Source: Olsenella uli (GTDB lineage Bacteria; Actinomycetota; Coriobacteriia; Coriobacteriales; Atopobiaceae). Taken from it: a DNA stretch of 22,491 nucleotides. The stretch lies in contig NZ_CAAKON010000043.1 in NCBI RefSeq assembly GCF_901212655.1, forward strand, positions 38,016 to 60,506, given 5' to 3'. Position numbers and translations under genes: made by a program. Below are positions 13,729 through 21,449 of this stretch, piece by piece. The first letter of the stretch is position 1. The number at the start of each line of letters is the position of its first letter. A model generated the notes under the pieces. It was not told where the DNA came from. It ran no database searches and saw nothing but the letters and a program-made list of their open reading frames with translations.

Positions 13729-14040
13729 GTGAACCTTACGATTACCAGCAACACAGAAAACGCCCTGCGCCTCGTCGCCGTCCATGGCGAGGTTGACGTC
13801 TCGAACGCCGGCGAGCTGCGCGAGGGGGTCGACGCCGCCCTCGACGCCAAGCCCGGCAAGGTGGAGGTCGACCTCTCGGACGTGGCGTACATTGACTCCA
13901 CGGGTATCGGCGTGCTCGTGGGTGCGTCCCACCGCGCCGATGACGCGGGCATTGGGTTCGAGGTCACCAATCCCCAGCCCAACGTGCGTCGCGTGCTGGG
14001 GCTGCTGGGCCTGGAGAAGGAACTCAAGATCAGCGAGTAG
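13729..14040 (+). CDS. STAS-domain protein, anti-sigma factor antagonist type
   Basis: This 103-residue protein consists only of a STAS domain. It reads LVAVHGEVDVSNAGELREGVD (with short flanks) and then VEVDLSDVAYIDSTGIGVLVG; S57 in DSTGIG matches the phosphorylated serine of SpoIIAA/RsbV proteins. Such proteins release a sigma factor by binding its anti-sigma kinase when unphosphorylated. The start is GTG at 13729, with AGGAGG seven bases upstream. No anti-sigma kinase, phosphatase or sigma factor gene lies in the window, so its partner is unknown. Close spacing suggests co-transcription with the TPR gene before it and the tat genes after it. Confidence 0.92.
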   Translation: MNLTITSNTENALRLVAVHGEVDVSNAGELREGVDAALDAKPGKVEVDLSDVAYIDSTGIGVLVGASHRADDAGIGFEVTNPQPNVRRVLGLLGLEKELKISE

Positions 14041-14054
14041 ACAGAGATGGATCT

Positions 14055-14089
14055 GGGCGCGCCGGTCGTCGCTTGCGTGAGCGGCGCCC
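14055..14089 (+). other. Hairpin between the STAS gene and tatA
   Basis: GGGCGC (14055-14060) pairs with GCGCCC (14084-14089) in the 85-bp gap. It has no T-run, so it may be a weak structure in the operon message rather than a terminator. Confidence 0.3.
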
Positions 14090-14125
14090 GGTGCTTGTCC
14101 GTGCTTGCTGTCTAAGGAGGCATAC

Positions 14126-14734
14126 ATGTTCGGCATCGGAGATCAGGAGCTCTTCCTCATCCTGTTGTTCGCGTTTCTCATGTTCGGCCCCGACAAGCTG
14201 CCCGGCCTGGGCCGCACCGTGGGTCGCGCGCTGCGCCAGTTCCGCACGGCGCAGGAGGGCATGACCAAGGTCGTGCAGTCCGAGATCATCGACCCCATCC
14301 AGAACGTGGCCGACACGGACAAGGGAAAGGCGGCCGCCGCGGCCGCCAAGGAGGACGAGGACCTCACGGAGGAGGAGGTGGCAGCCGCCAAGCCGGCTGA
14401 GACCTTCGCCGAGCGTCGCGCTCGCCTTGCCGCCGAGAAGGCCGCCACTGCCGGCAAGGCCGCGGGTGCTGCCGCCGGCAGCGATGCCGATTCAGACGCT
14501 GATGCTGATGCGGGCGGGGGCACGGCTGAGGGCGCCATCGCTCCCGCCGAGCCCGAGAAGCCGGAGCCCGCGCCCACCTCGGTGGCTGCGCTCTATGGTC
14601 TTGATGACGATGACGATGACGAAGATGACGACGACGTCGCCGCTGACGCCTCAGCCGCTGAGTCCGCCGGTGACGCCGACGCTGACTCCGATGCCGACGC
14701 CCCCGCCACCACCAACGACGAGGAGGACGCGTAA
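14126..14734 (+). CDS. tatA: Twin-arginine translocase subunit TatA/TatB
   Basis: This 202-residue component of the Tat system exports folded proteins across the membrane. It has a short N-terminal membrane helix (residues about 6-20, IGDQELFLILLFAFLMF), the hinge GPDKLPGLG (21-29) and an amphipathic helix (about 30-48), as expected for TatA/TatB. The long tail is Ala/Glu/Asp-rich, with a run of ten acidic residues near 156-165 and many Asp-Ala repeats. The ATG at 14126 follows a perfect AAGGAGG at ideal spacing; an upstream in-frame ATG at 14105 would lack one. Its stop overlaps the tatC start by one base (TAATG), indicating translational coupling. It is the only TatA/B-like gene here, so it may do both jobs; whether A or B is uncertain. 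Confidence 0.9.
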   Translation: MFGIGDQELFLILLFAFLMFGPDKLPGLGRTVGRALRQFRTAQEGMTKVVQSEIIDPIQNVADTDKGKAAAAAAKEDEDLTEEEVAAAKPAETFAERRARLAAEKAATAGKAAGAAAGSDADSDADADAGGGTAEGAIAPAEPEKPEPAPTSVAALYGLDDDDDDEDDDDVAADASAAESAGDADADSDADAPATTNDEEDA

Positions 14735-15522
14735 TGCCCGTCGGACCCGCAAAGATGCCGCTGTTCGATCACCTCTCCGAGCTGCGGCGCCGTCTCACCA
14801 TCATCGTCGTCTGCATCCTCGTGACCGCGGTGGTCATCTATGCCGCCACGCCCACGCTGATTCAGCTGCTCATCGACCCTATTCGTGAGTTCATCCCCAA
14901 CAACGGCCAGCTCTATATCACCACGGCCCTCGGCGGCTTCACCCTGCGCTTCAAGGTGTCGATGTTCTTTGCTGTCATCGTGTGCTGTCCCATCATCATC
15001 TTCCAGACGCTGGGCTTCTTCATGCCGGCGCTTCGCCCCAACGAGCAGCGCTGGGTTGTGCCCACGGTCACGGCGCTCGTGTTCCTGTTCTTCTTCGGCA
15101 TGGTCTTTTGCTACCTGGTCATCCTCAACGCAACCTTTGGCTGGATGCTTGACCAGACCACGGACTTTGGCGCCATCTTTGCCAACGCCGAAGACTACAT
15201 CAACATCATCATGCTGCTCGAGCTGGGCTTTGGCGCGGCGTTCGAGCTGCCGCTTGTGATCTTCTACCTCTCGATTTTCCACGTGGTGCCCTACAAGACC
15301 TTCCGCGAGGGCTGGCGTGGTATCTACGTTGGCCTGCTCGCGGGCAGCGCCGTGGTAACGCCCGACGCCAGCCCGGTCACGATGTTCCTCATGTTCGGCG
15401 CCGTCGTGATTCTGTACGAGATCTCGCTGTTCGTTGCCAGGCGCGTGCTCATCGCGCGCGACGGCAAGGCTTCGCTCAAATGGACGCGCGAGGAGTACGA
15501 GGAGCACAAGCTCGAGGACTAG
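14734..15522 (+). CDS. tatC: Twin-arginine translocase subunit TatC
   Basis: This 262-residue polytopic membrane protein is the Tat signal-peptide receptor. Family landmarks are the N-terminal FDHLSELRRRL (residues 11-21, the conserved HLxELR box), LRFKVSMFFA (71-80), FFMPALRPNEQ (95-105), FELP at 170-173 with the conserved glutamate E171, and TPDASP at 209-214 near the last helices. Six membrane helices fit the hydropathy by eye. The start overlaps the tatA stop (TAATG), and no other ribosome site is needed if the genes are coupled. It is the last gene of the TPR-STAS-tatA-tatC cluster. Confidence 0.96.
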   Translation: MPVGPAKMPLFDHLSELRRRLTIIVVCILVTAVVIYAATPTLIQLLIDPIREFIPNNGQLYITTALGGFTLRFKVSMFFAVIVCCPIIIFQTLGFFMPALRPNEQRWVVPTVTALVFLFFFGMVFCYLVILNATFGWMLDQTTDFGAIFANAEDYINIIMLLELGFGAAFELPLVIFYLSIFHVVPYKTFREGWRGIYVGLLAGSAVVTPDASPVTMFLMFGAVVILYEISLFVARRVLIARDGKASLKWTREEYEEHKLED

Positions 15523-15630
15523 TCGGTTTATCTGGCCGCCTGCCCCACCGGCTCGCGCATCAAATTCGCTCGCTCAAGGGCCGCGTGCCAAAACCGCCTG
15601 CCCCCATAAGTTCTGCTGCCAGTTGTTTAC

Positions 15631-15675
15631 GAGGCGCGCATCCCTGCCCGGGGGTGTGCGCCTCGGCCATATACT
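15631..15675 (+). promoter_or_regulatory. Hairpin/operator and -10 box upstream of the carrier gene
   Basis: GAGGCGCGCA (15631-15640) and TGTGCGCCTC (15655-15664) form a 10-bp stem with one G-U pair. TATACT follows at 15670-15675, 35 bp before the ATG at 15711. The repeat occupies the usual -35 area, so it may be an operator. It might alternatively end the tat message, but no T-run follows. Confidence 0.4.
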
Positions 15676-15710
15676 TGGCGTGCATTATCCGCAGAGCATG
15701 GGGGGTTGCA

Positions 15711-17138
15711 ATGGCAGCAACGGGGACCGTCGCGGCAGACGGTGCGAAGAAGGCTAGGAAGCCATTCAAAATGCCGCATACGTTCGTCATCATCTTCATC
15801 ATCATTCTGGCGGTGACGGCGCTCACCTGGATCATTCCCGCAGGCAAGTACGTCCGCGTCGAGAACGCCGCCGGGGTCAAGGTCGTCGACCCGACGCAGT
15901 TTTCCTTCGTCGACCGCACGCCCGTGAATCCGCTGCTTATCCCGCTCTATATCGTGCAGTCGATCTCCAAGCGCATCGACCTCATGATGGTCATCCTGTT
16001 CTCGGGCGGCGCGTTCACGCTCATCACGAAGTCCGGCGCGCTCCACGCCGTTGTCGCGAAGGTCGCCAAGGTCTTCCAGGACAAGCTCTACATCTTCATC
16101 CCCATCATGACGACGACCTTCGCGCTCATCTGCACGACCCAGGGCGTCAACCAGTTCATTGCGTTTGCGCCCGTCATCGTCATGATCACCCGCGCCATGG
16201 GACTCGACTCAATCGTCGGCGCGTCGATCATCCTGCTCGGCGGCTGCGTGGGCTTCACGACCGGCACGCTCAACCCCTCCACGACGCTCATCGCACAGGA
16301 GGTCGCCGAGTTGCCGGCCTTCTCGGGCATCGAGTACCGTGCCGTATGCTTCGTCGTCTTCGATATCATCACGAACGTCTACCTCGTGCACTACGCGCTC
16401 AAGATTCGCAAGAATCCCGAGCTTAGCCCGATGTACGACCTCGATTCCAAAAACGACGAGCTCAAGGCCGACATCGACTCTTTCGCGCCGATGGACGCAC
16501 GCAAGGCGCTCGTGCTCGTCGCGTTCGTGGCGTCGCTCGCGGCCATCGTCTACGGCAGCATCGCGCTGGGCTGGGACATGCCCGAGATTGCGGCCGTCTT
16601 CATCGGCCTGGCCATCGTCGTGGGCCTCATCGCCGGCGAGACCCCATCCGAGATCTCGCGTGACTTCTCCGACGGCTGCAAGAAGATGCTCAACGCCGCG
16701 CTGATCATCGGCCTGGCGACGTCCATCTCCACGATCATGACGGCAGGCAACATCACCGACACCGTCGTGTGGGCCCTGTCGTCCGCGCTGTCCCAGGTGC
16801 CGTCCGTTTTCATGGCGCCCGCGATGTACATCGTCGACGTGCTCATCAGCTTCATCATCGTCTCCGGCTCCGGCGAGGCGGCCGCGGTCATGCCGATCAT
16901 GGTGCCGCTCGCGGACCTGCTCGGCCTCGGCCGTCAGACCGCCGTCTTGGCCTTCAACTTCGGCGACGGCTTCTCCAACTACATCCTGCCGCACTCCACA
17001 GCGCTCATGGGCGTGACCGGCGCGGTCAATATCCCCTACGACCGCTGGATGCGCTTCATGTGGAAGATGTTCCTGATCTGGACGGCCGCCGGCTGCGTGA
17101 TGATGGTGATCGCGCAGCTCGTCGGCTACGGACTGTAG
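15711..17138 (+). CDS. YfcC/DcuC-family membrane carrier
   Basis: This 475-residue integral membrane protein has about 11-13 hydrophobic segments. The N-terminal MPHTFVIIFIIILAVTALTWIIPAGKY region (residues 21-47) is typical of the YfcC branch of the C4-dicarboxylate anaerobic carrier family. The middle has SGGAFTLITKSGAL and GGCVGFTTGTLNPSTT, and the C-terminal half has VSGSGEAAAVMPIMVPLADLLG and FNFGDGFSNYILPHS, features repeated in this family. YfcC-type carriers take up amino acids, peptides or dicarboxylates; the substrate cannot be read from the sequence. The ATG at 15711 follows GGGGGG. An M20 amidohydrolase starts 21 bp after its stop, so the operon probably imports an N-acyl or peptide-like compound and then hydrolyses it. 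Confidence 0.9.
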   Translation: MAATGTVAADGAKKARKPFKMPHTFVIIFIIILAVTALTWIIPAGKYVRVENAAGVKVVDPTQFSFVDRTPVNPLLIPLYIVQSISKRIDLMMVILFSGGAFTLITKSGALHAVVAKVAKVFQDKLYIFIPIMTTTFALICTTQGVNQFIAFAPVIVMITRAMGLDSIVGASIILLGGCVGFTTGTLNPSTTLIAQEVAELPAFSGIEYRAVCFVVFDIITNVYLVHYALKIRKNPELSPMYDLDSKNDELKADIDSFAPMDARKALVLVAFVASLAAIVYGSIALGWDMPEIAAVFIGLAIVVGLIAGETPSEISRDFSDGCKKMLNAALIIGLATSISTIMTAGNITDTVVWALSSALSQVPSVFMAPAMYIVDVLISFIIVSGSGEAAAVMPIMVPLADLLGLGRQTAVLAFNFGDGFSNYILPHSTALMGVTGAVNIPYDRWMRFMWKMFLIWTAAGCVMMVIAQLVGYGL

Positions 17139-17159
17139 CGCGAGGGGAGAGGGGCACAT

Positions 17160-18386
17160 ATGAGCGAGGAAGAGTTCGACGTGACGCCCGCGCCGATGGA
17201 CGAGCGCAAGCGCCGCGTGTTCAACGACATCGATCAGATGCGGCCGCATCTGATCGAGATGGCCGACTACATCTTCGACAACCCCGAGTTCGGCGGGGCG
17301 GAGTTCAAGGCGTCCAAGCTGCTCACCGACGAGCTCGGGGCGCACGGCTTTGCCGTCGAGCGGGGGCTGGCCGGGTTCGACACCGCCTTCCGCGCGGTGT
17401 GGGAGCACGGCGAGGGCGGTCCTGTGCTCGGGATCCTGTGCGAGTACGACGCGCTCGTGGGTCTCGGCCACGGCTGCGGCCACCACATGCAGGGGCCGGG
17501 CTGCCTGGGTGCGGCCTTCGCGCTCAAGGACCTCGCGGAGGCCGAGCCGGGTGTTGCGCCGTTCAAGCTCGTTGTCTACGGCACGCCGGCTGAGGAGACG
17601 CAGGGCGCCAAGTGCGCGATGCTCGACACGGGCTATTTCCGCGACATCGACGTGGCGCTTATGATGCACGGCTCGCCCACGACCTGCACCGATGTACGCA
17701 ACCTCGCAGACAAGACATTCCGCGTCACCTACCACGGCGTCCGCGCGCATGCCGCCATGGCGCCCGAGCGCGGCCGCAGCGCCTTCGACGCCCTGCTCGT
17801 GGCCTTCAACGGCGTCGAGTTTCTGCGCGAGCACGTGCCCGACGACGTTCGCATGCACTATACCGTCTCCGAGCTCCCCGGGCCCGAGAACGTCGTGCCC
17901 GCCAAGGCGGTGGGCGAGTTCTCCCTGCGCGCCGGCTCCAAGACCACGCTCGACGCGGTGGTCGTGCGCTTCGAGGATATCGTGAGGGGCGCCGCGCTCA
18001 TCGCGGGGGTCACCTACGACCTCGAGGTTTCCAAGTACTTCTTCAACAAGATTCCCGTGCTTCGCCTGAACGAGCTGCTCATGGCAAACGCCAAGCTCGC
18101 CGGCGCGCCGCGCATCGCCCCGCCACGCAAGAAGACGGGCTCGAGCGATTTCGGCAACGTCATGCACGAGGTGCCCGGCTCGTGCATCCGCGTGGCCTTC
18201 GTGCCGGTGGGCTCGGTCGCGCACTCGCAGGAGTACGTCGACGCGGGCAAGACCGAGGCGGCCCACGACTGCGTCGTCTACGGCGCGAAGTCGATCGCCG
18301 GCTGCGCCTACGACCTCGTCCGCGACCCGTCGCTTCTGGTCGGAATCCGCGACGAGTTCGATGAGATGCGCAAGGAACTTGCGTAA
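17160..18386 (+). CDS. M20 family amidohydrolase (AbgB / ACY1L2-like)
   Basis: This 408-residue cytoplasmic metallohydrolase is of the M20 (carboxypeptidase/aminoacylase) family and cleaves an amide bond of an N-acyl amino acid or dipeptide-like substrate. Metal and catalytic motifs are EYDALVGLGHGCGHH (residues 95-109; C106 and H108/H109), GTPAEE (141-146; the general-base glutamate pair), MMHGSP (H170) and VAHSQEY (H355). The dimerisation lid domain is inserted at about 185-300 (TYHGVRAHAAMAPERGRSA onward). The phrase EYDALVGLGHGCGH favours the AbgB/ACY1L2 branch over the hippurate-hydrolase branch. The start has GGGGAGAGGGG upstream. It lies 21 bp behind the carrier gene and is most likely co-transcribed. 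The exact substrate is unknown; p-aminobenzoyl-glutamate or a dipeptide are candidates. Confidence 0.92.
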   Translation: MSEEEFDVTPAPMDERKRRVFNDIDQMRPHLIEMADYIFDNPEFGGAEFKASKLLTDELGAHGFAVERGLAGFDTAFRAVWEHGEGGPVLGILCEYDALVGLGHGCGHHMQGPGCLGAAFALKDLAEAEPGVAPFKLVVYGTPAEETQGAKCAMLDTGYFRDIDVALMMHGSPTTCTDVRNLADKTFRVTYHGVRAHAAMAPERGRSAFDALLVAFNGVEFLREHVPDDVRMHYTVSELPGPENVVPAKAVGEFSLRAGSKTTLDAVVVRFEDIVRGAALIAGVTYDLEVSKYFFNKIPVLRLNELLMANAKLAGAPRIAPPRKKTGSSDFGNVMHEVPGSCIRVAFVPVGSVAHSQEYVDAGKTEAAHDCVVYGAKSIAGCAYDLVRDPSLLVGIRDEFDEMRKELA

Positions 18387-18439
18387 TCGAGCTTGGCGCT
18401 CGGTTGACGGTGGGGTACTTTAAGAATCTCTGGCTGGCA

Positions 18440-18534
18440 GGCGCCTTCGACGCCCGGCCTGCGCGGAGGCGGCCTGCGCCCGTGTTCGGGGTGCTGCGGC
18501 CGGCGCCGTGCGACCGGGCGTTCTCGAAGGCGCC
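18440..18534 (+). promoter_or_regulatory. Large leader hairpin upstream of topA
   Basis: GGCGCCTTCGA (18440-18450) pairs with TCGAAGGCGCC (18524-18534), and CGCCCGG (18451-18457) pairs with CCGGGCG (18514-18520), leaving a 3-nt bulge on the right. The 56-nt loop is GC-rich and contains two GCCTGCGC words. The stem ends 42 bp before the topA start. No T-run follows, so it is more likely a leader structure or protein site than a terminator. A TTGACG word lies near 18402. Confidence 0.5.
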
Positions 18535-18576
18535 AGCGGCACGAGGCGAAGGCACGTCGCCAACGAAAGGGCACCA

Positions 18577-21141
18577 TTGAAGCTCGTCATCACCGAGAAG
18601 AACGACGCCGCCGAGAAGATCGCAGCATTGCTGTCCGAGGTCGGCAAGCCCAAGAAGGACAAGGTCTACGACACCCCCGTCTACCGCTTCCAGCGTGACG
18701 GCGAGGAGTGGGTGACGATCGGCCTGCGCGGCCATATCCTTGCGCCGGACTTCCCGGCCGAGCTCAAGTTCAACAAGAAGCAGGGCTGGTACGCCGTGTC
18801 CGCCGAGGGCGAGGTGCTGCCTGCCGAGGTGCCGGACGGCCTGCCGCGCCCGCCGTTCAAGAAGAAGAAGCCGTTCCTCGAGGACGGCGTGGACATCAAG
18901 GGATGGAAGGTCCCGAGCCTGCCCTACCTCGTGTGGGCACCCATCGAGAAGCTCCCGGCGGAGAAGGGTATCATCCGCTCGCTCAAGAACCTCGCCAAGA
19001 AGGCGGATTCCGTGGTCATCGGCACGGACTTCGACCGCGAGGGCGAGCTCATTGGCTCCGACGTCCTCTCGCAGGTGCTCGAGGTCAACCCAACGGCTCC
19101 CGTGACGCGCGCTCGCTACTCGGCCTATACCAAGGGCGAGATTGACCACGCCTTCGCCAACCTCGTCGAGCTTGACCAGGATCTGGCAGACGCAGGAGAG
19201 AGCCGCCAGTACATCGACCTCATCTGGGGCGCGGCCCTCACGCGCTACCTCACCATGGCACGCTTTGGCGGTTTTGGCAACGTGCGCAGCGCCGGCCGCG
19301 TGCAGACGCCCACCCTCGCCCTGGTGGTGGAGCGCGAGCGCGAGCGCCTGGCCTTTGTGCCGGAGGACTACTGGGTGATCAACGGCCTGGCGCGCGAGCA
19401 AGGCACGGACGAGGAGGACTCGTTCAAGATCGCCCATGCCGAGGGCCGCTTCAAGGAGCAGGCCCGCGCGGATGCGGCGTTTGCCAACGTGCGCGATGCC
19501 AAGACCGGCACGGTGACGGCCGTCACCAAGAAGCAGCGCACCCAGCGCCCGCCCGCGCCGTTCAACACCACGAGCCTCCAGGCCGCTGCCGCTGCCGAGG
19601 GCCTCTCGCCCGCGCGTACCATGCGCCTGGCCGAGAGCCTCTACATGGACGGCCTCATCTCCTACCCGCGCGTGGACAACACCGTCTACCCGGATTCGCT
19701 TGACCTGCGGACCACGGCCAAGATGCTCTCGGGCGTGCCGCAGTACGCGCCCTACGTGAGCCAGCTGCTCAGGGCCAGCGAGATCCATGCCACACGCGGC
19801 AAGCAGTTCGACACGGACCACCCGCCCATCTACCCCACGGGCGTAGCCGACCCCTCCAAGCTGCAGCCGGCCGAGTGGAAGCTCTACAACCTGGTGGCGC
19901 GCCGCTTTTTGGCCACGCTCTCCGACGCCGCGGTAATCGAGGGCACCAAGCTCGCAATCGATGTGAACGGCGAGCCCTTCAACGCCTCCGGCGACGTGTT
20001 GAAGGTGCCGGGCTTCCGCGGTATCTATCCCTTTGGCCTCAAGCGCGACGAGCAGCTGCCGGCGCTGTCCGAGGGCGACACCGTGGACGTCTCGGGCGTC
20101 AAGCTCGAGGCCAAGCAGACCGAACCGCCGGCGCGCTACAGCCAGGGCAAGCTCATCCAGGAGATGGAAAAGCGCGGCCTGGGCACCAAGTCCACGCGCG
20201 CGAGCATCATCGAGCGCCTCTACACGGTGAAGTACCTCAAGAACGACCCGGTGGAGCCAAGTCAGCTGGGAATGGCCATCATCGATGCGCTGACGGAGTT
20301 TGCGCCGCGCATCACCTCGGCCGACATGACGAGCGAGCTCGAGCAGGACATGACCAAGGTGGCCAAGGGCACAGACACCCAGGACCAGGTGGTTCACCAC
20401 TCGCGTGCCCTGCTCGCCGGCATGCTGGACGCGCTCATCGAGCACAAGGACGATCTGGGCGAGGCTATCGCCGACGCCGTGACGGCTGACGCGCGTGTGG
20501 GCGCGTGCCCCAAGTGCGGCAAGGACCTTGTGGTCAAGAGCTCGGCCAAGACGCGCGGCAGCTTTGTGGGCTGCATGGGCTGGCCGGACTGTGACGTCAC
20601 CTACCCGCTGCCGAGCGGCGTGCGCTACGAGGCGCTCGAGGGCGACGCGGCCGTATGCCCGGAGTGCGGCGCGCCGCGCATCAAGTGCAAGCCGTTCCGT
20701 GCCAAGGCGTACGAGATCTGCATCAATCCCAAGTGCCCTACCAACTACGAGCCCGACCTCAAGGTGGGGGAGTGCAAGGCATGTGCTGAGGCGGGGCGCC
20801 ACGGAGACCTCATTGCGCACAAGAGCGAGCGCAGCGGTAAGCGCTTCATCCGCTGCACCAACTATGACGAGTGCGGCGTGAGCTATCCGCTGCCCGCCCG
20901 CGGCAAGCTCACGGCCACGGACGAGACCTGCCCCGAGTGCGGGGCGCCGATGATCATCGTGGAGACCGCGCGCGGTCCGTGGAAGAAGTGCGTGAACATG
21001 GACTGCCCCACCAACGAGCGCAAGACCCCGGCGCGCGGTCGCGGTGCCGCCGCAGCCAAGAAAGCTACGGCCAAGAAGCCGGCCGCCAAGAAGGCAGCTG
21101 CGAAGAAGTCCACCGCGAAGAACTCCACCGCGAAGAAGTAG
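18577..21141 (+). CDS. topA: DNA topoisomerase I, archaeal-like type IA
   Basis: This 854-residue enzyme relaxes negative supercoils by single-strand passage. The TTG at 18577 is preferred because it yields the canonical start KLVITEKNDAA and has AAAGGG upstream; a GTG at 18508 lies inside the leader hairpin. The Toprim domain shows E7 and GTDFDREGE (149-157, metal-binding DxDxE). GRVQTPTL is at 240-247. The catalytic tyrosine is Y363 in LISYPRVDNTVYP, a wording closer to archaeal topoisomerase I (SYPRTDN) than to E. coli (TYMRTDS). After the core come four CxxC...C-type zinc fingers (about 643-820), then a Lys/Ala tail (AAKK-type repeats, about 827-854) resembling DNA-binding tails of actinobacterial TopA and histone H1. 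It appears to be transcribed alone. Confidence 0.95.
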   Translation: MKLVITEKNDAAEKIAALLSEVGKPKKDKVYDTPVYRFQRDGEEWVTIGLRGHILAPDFPAELKFNKKQGWYAVSAEGEVLPAEVPDGLPRPPFKKKKPFLEDGVDIKGWKVPSLPYLVWAPIEKLPAEKGIIRSLKNLAKKADSVVIGTDFDREGELIGSDVLSQVLEVNPTAPVTRARYSAYTKGEIDHAFANLVELDQDLADAGESRQYIDLIWGAALTRYLTMARFGGFGNVRSAGRVQTPTLALVVERERERLAFVPEDYWVINGLAREQGTDEEDSFKIAHAEGRFKEQARADAAFANVRDAKTGTVTAVTKKQRTQRPPAPFNTTSLQAAAAAEGLSPARTMRLAESLYMDGLISYPRVDNTVYPDSLDLRTTAKMLSGVPQYAPYVSQLLRASEIHATRGKQFDTDHPPIYPTGVADPSKLQPAEWKLYNLVARRFLATLSDAAVIEGTKLAIDVNGEPFNASGDVLKVPGFRGIYPFGLKRDEQLPALSEGDTVDVSGVKLEAKQTEPPARYSQGKLIQEMEKRGLGTKSTRASIIERLYTVKYLKNDPVEPSQLGMAIIDALTEFAPRITSADMTSELEQDMTKVAKGTDTQDQVVHHSRALLAGMLDALIEHKDDLGEAIADAVTADARVGACPKCGKDLVVKSSAKTRGSFVGCMGWPDCDVTYPLPSGVRYEALEGDAAVCPECGAPRIKCKPFRAKAYEICINPKCPTNYEPDLKVGECKACAEAGRHGDLIAHKSERSGKRFIRCTNYDECGVSYPLPARGKLTATDETCPECGAPMIIVETARGPWKKCVNMDCPTNERKTPARGRGAAAAKKATAKKPAAKKAAAKKSTAKNSTAKK

Positions 21142-21449
21142 CCGCGCAATTGCTTGCATTGCGGAGGAGGATCGCTCGGTGGTTCTTCGTACGGGGGAGT
21201 GCTGTCGGGCGGGCGGGGTGAGTGTCGTCGCAGCGCCAGATTGGCTGAGGCGAGTTCCCACTGGAGCGGGCGGCCGCTGACGCGTAATGCGCGTGCCGCA
21301 ACGTTTGCGCCGCGAGCGTCCGCCCACTCGGGTAGACTGAGCCTCTCAAGAGCCCGGTGGGCTCCTGCGGTCCTTAAGTCTCTTGGCAGCTCCTGCAGCA
21401 TCTGAGAGCTGCAACAATGGCGCGGAATCGTCCGCCAGAAAGGCCTCGC
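21142..21449 (+). promoter_or_regulatory. Leader of the HAD phosphatase gene
   Basis: The 308-bp gap holds a CGCAAT/ATTGCG hairpin just after topA (21145-21163), a candidate -10 box TAGACT (21333-21338), and two perfect leader hairpins: GAGCCC-3-GGGCTC (21350-21364) and GCAGCTC-13-GAGCTGC (21386-21412). The predicted 5' leader is about 105 nt. A leader-based control is possible, but no known riboswitch class was recognised. Confidence 0.35.

Noticed and set aside
16209..18266. Minus-strand open frame of about 685 codons opposite the carrier and M20 genes
   Set aside because: It spans two recognised plus-strand genes and their junction; its composition is typical of an antisense shadow.
18160..21327. 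Minus-strand open frame of about 1,055 codons opposite topA
   Set aside because: It is an antisense shadow caused by high GC at third positions. The plus strand carries a complete topoisomerase with all motifs, and the minus-strand translation resembles no protein family.
21417..21449. Longer start for the HAD phosphatase at 21417
   Set aside because: No ribosome site precedes it, and it follows directly on a leader hairpin; the ATG at 21450 has AAAGG upstream and leaves a normal-length protein.
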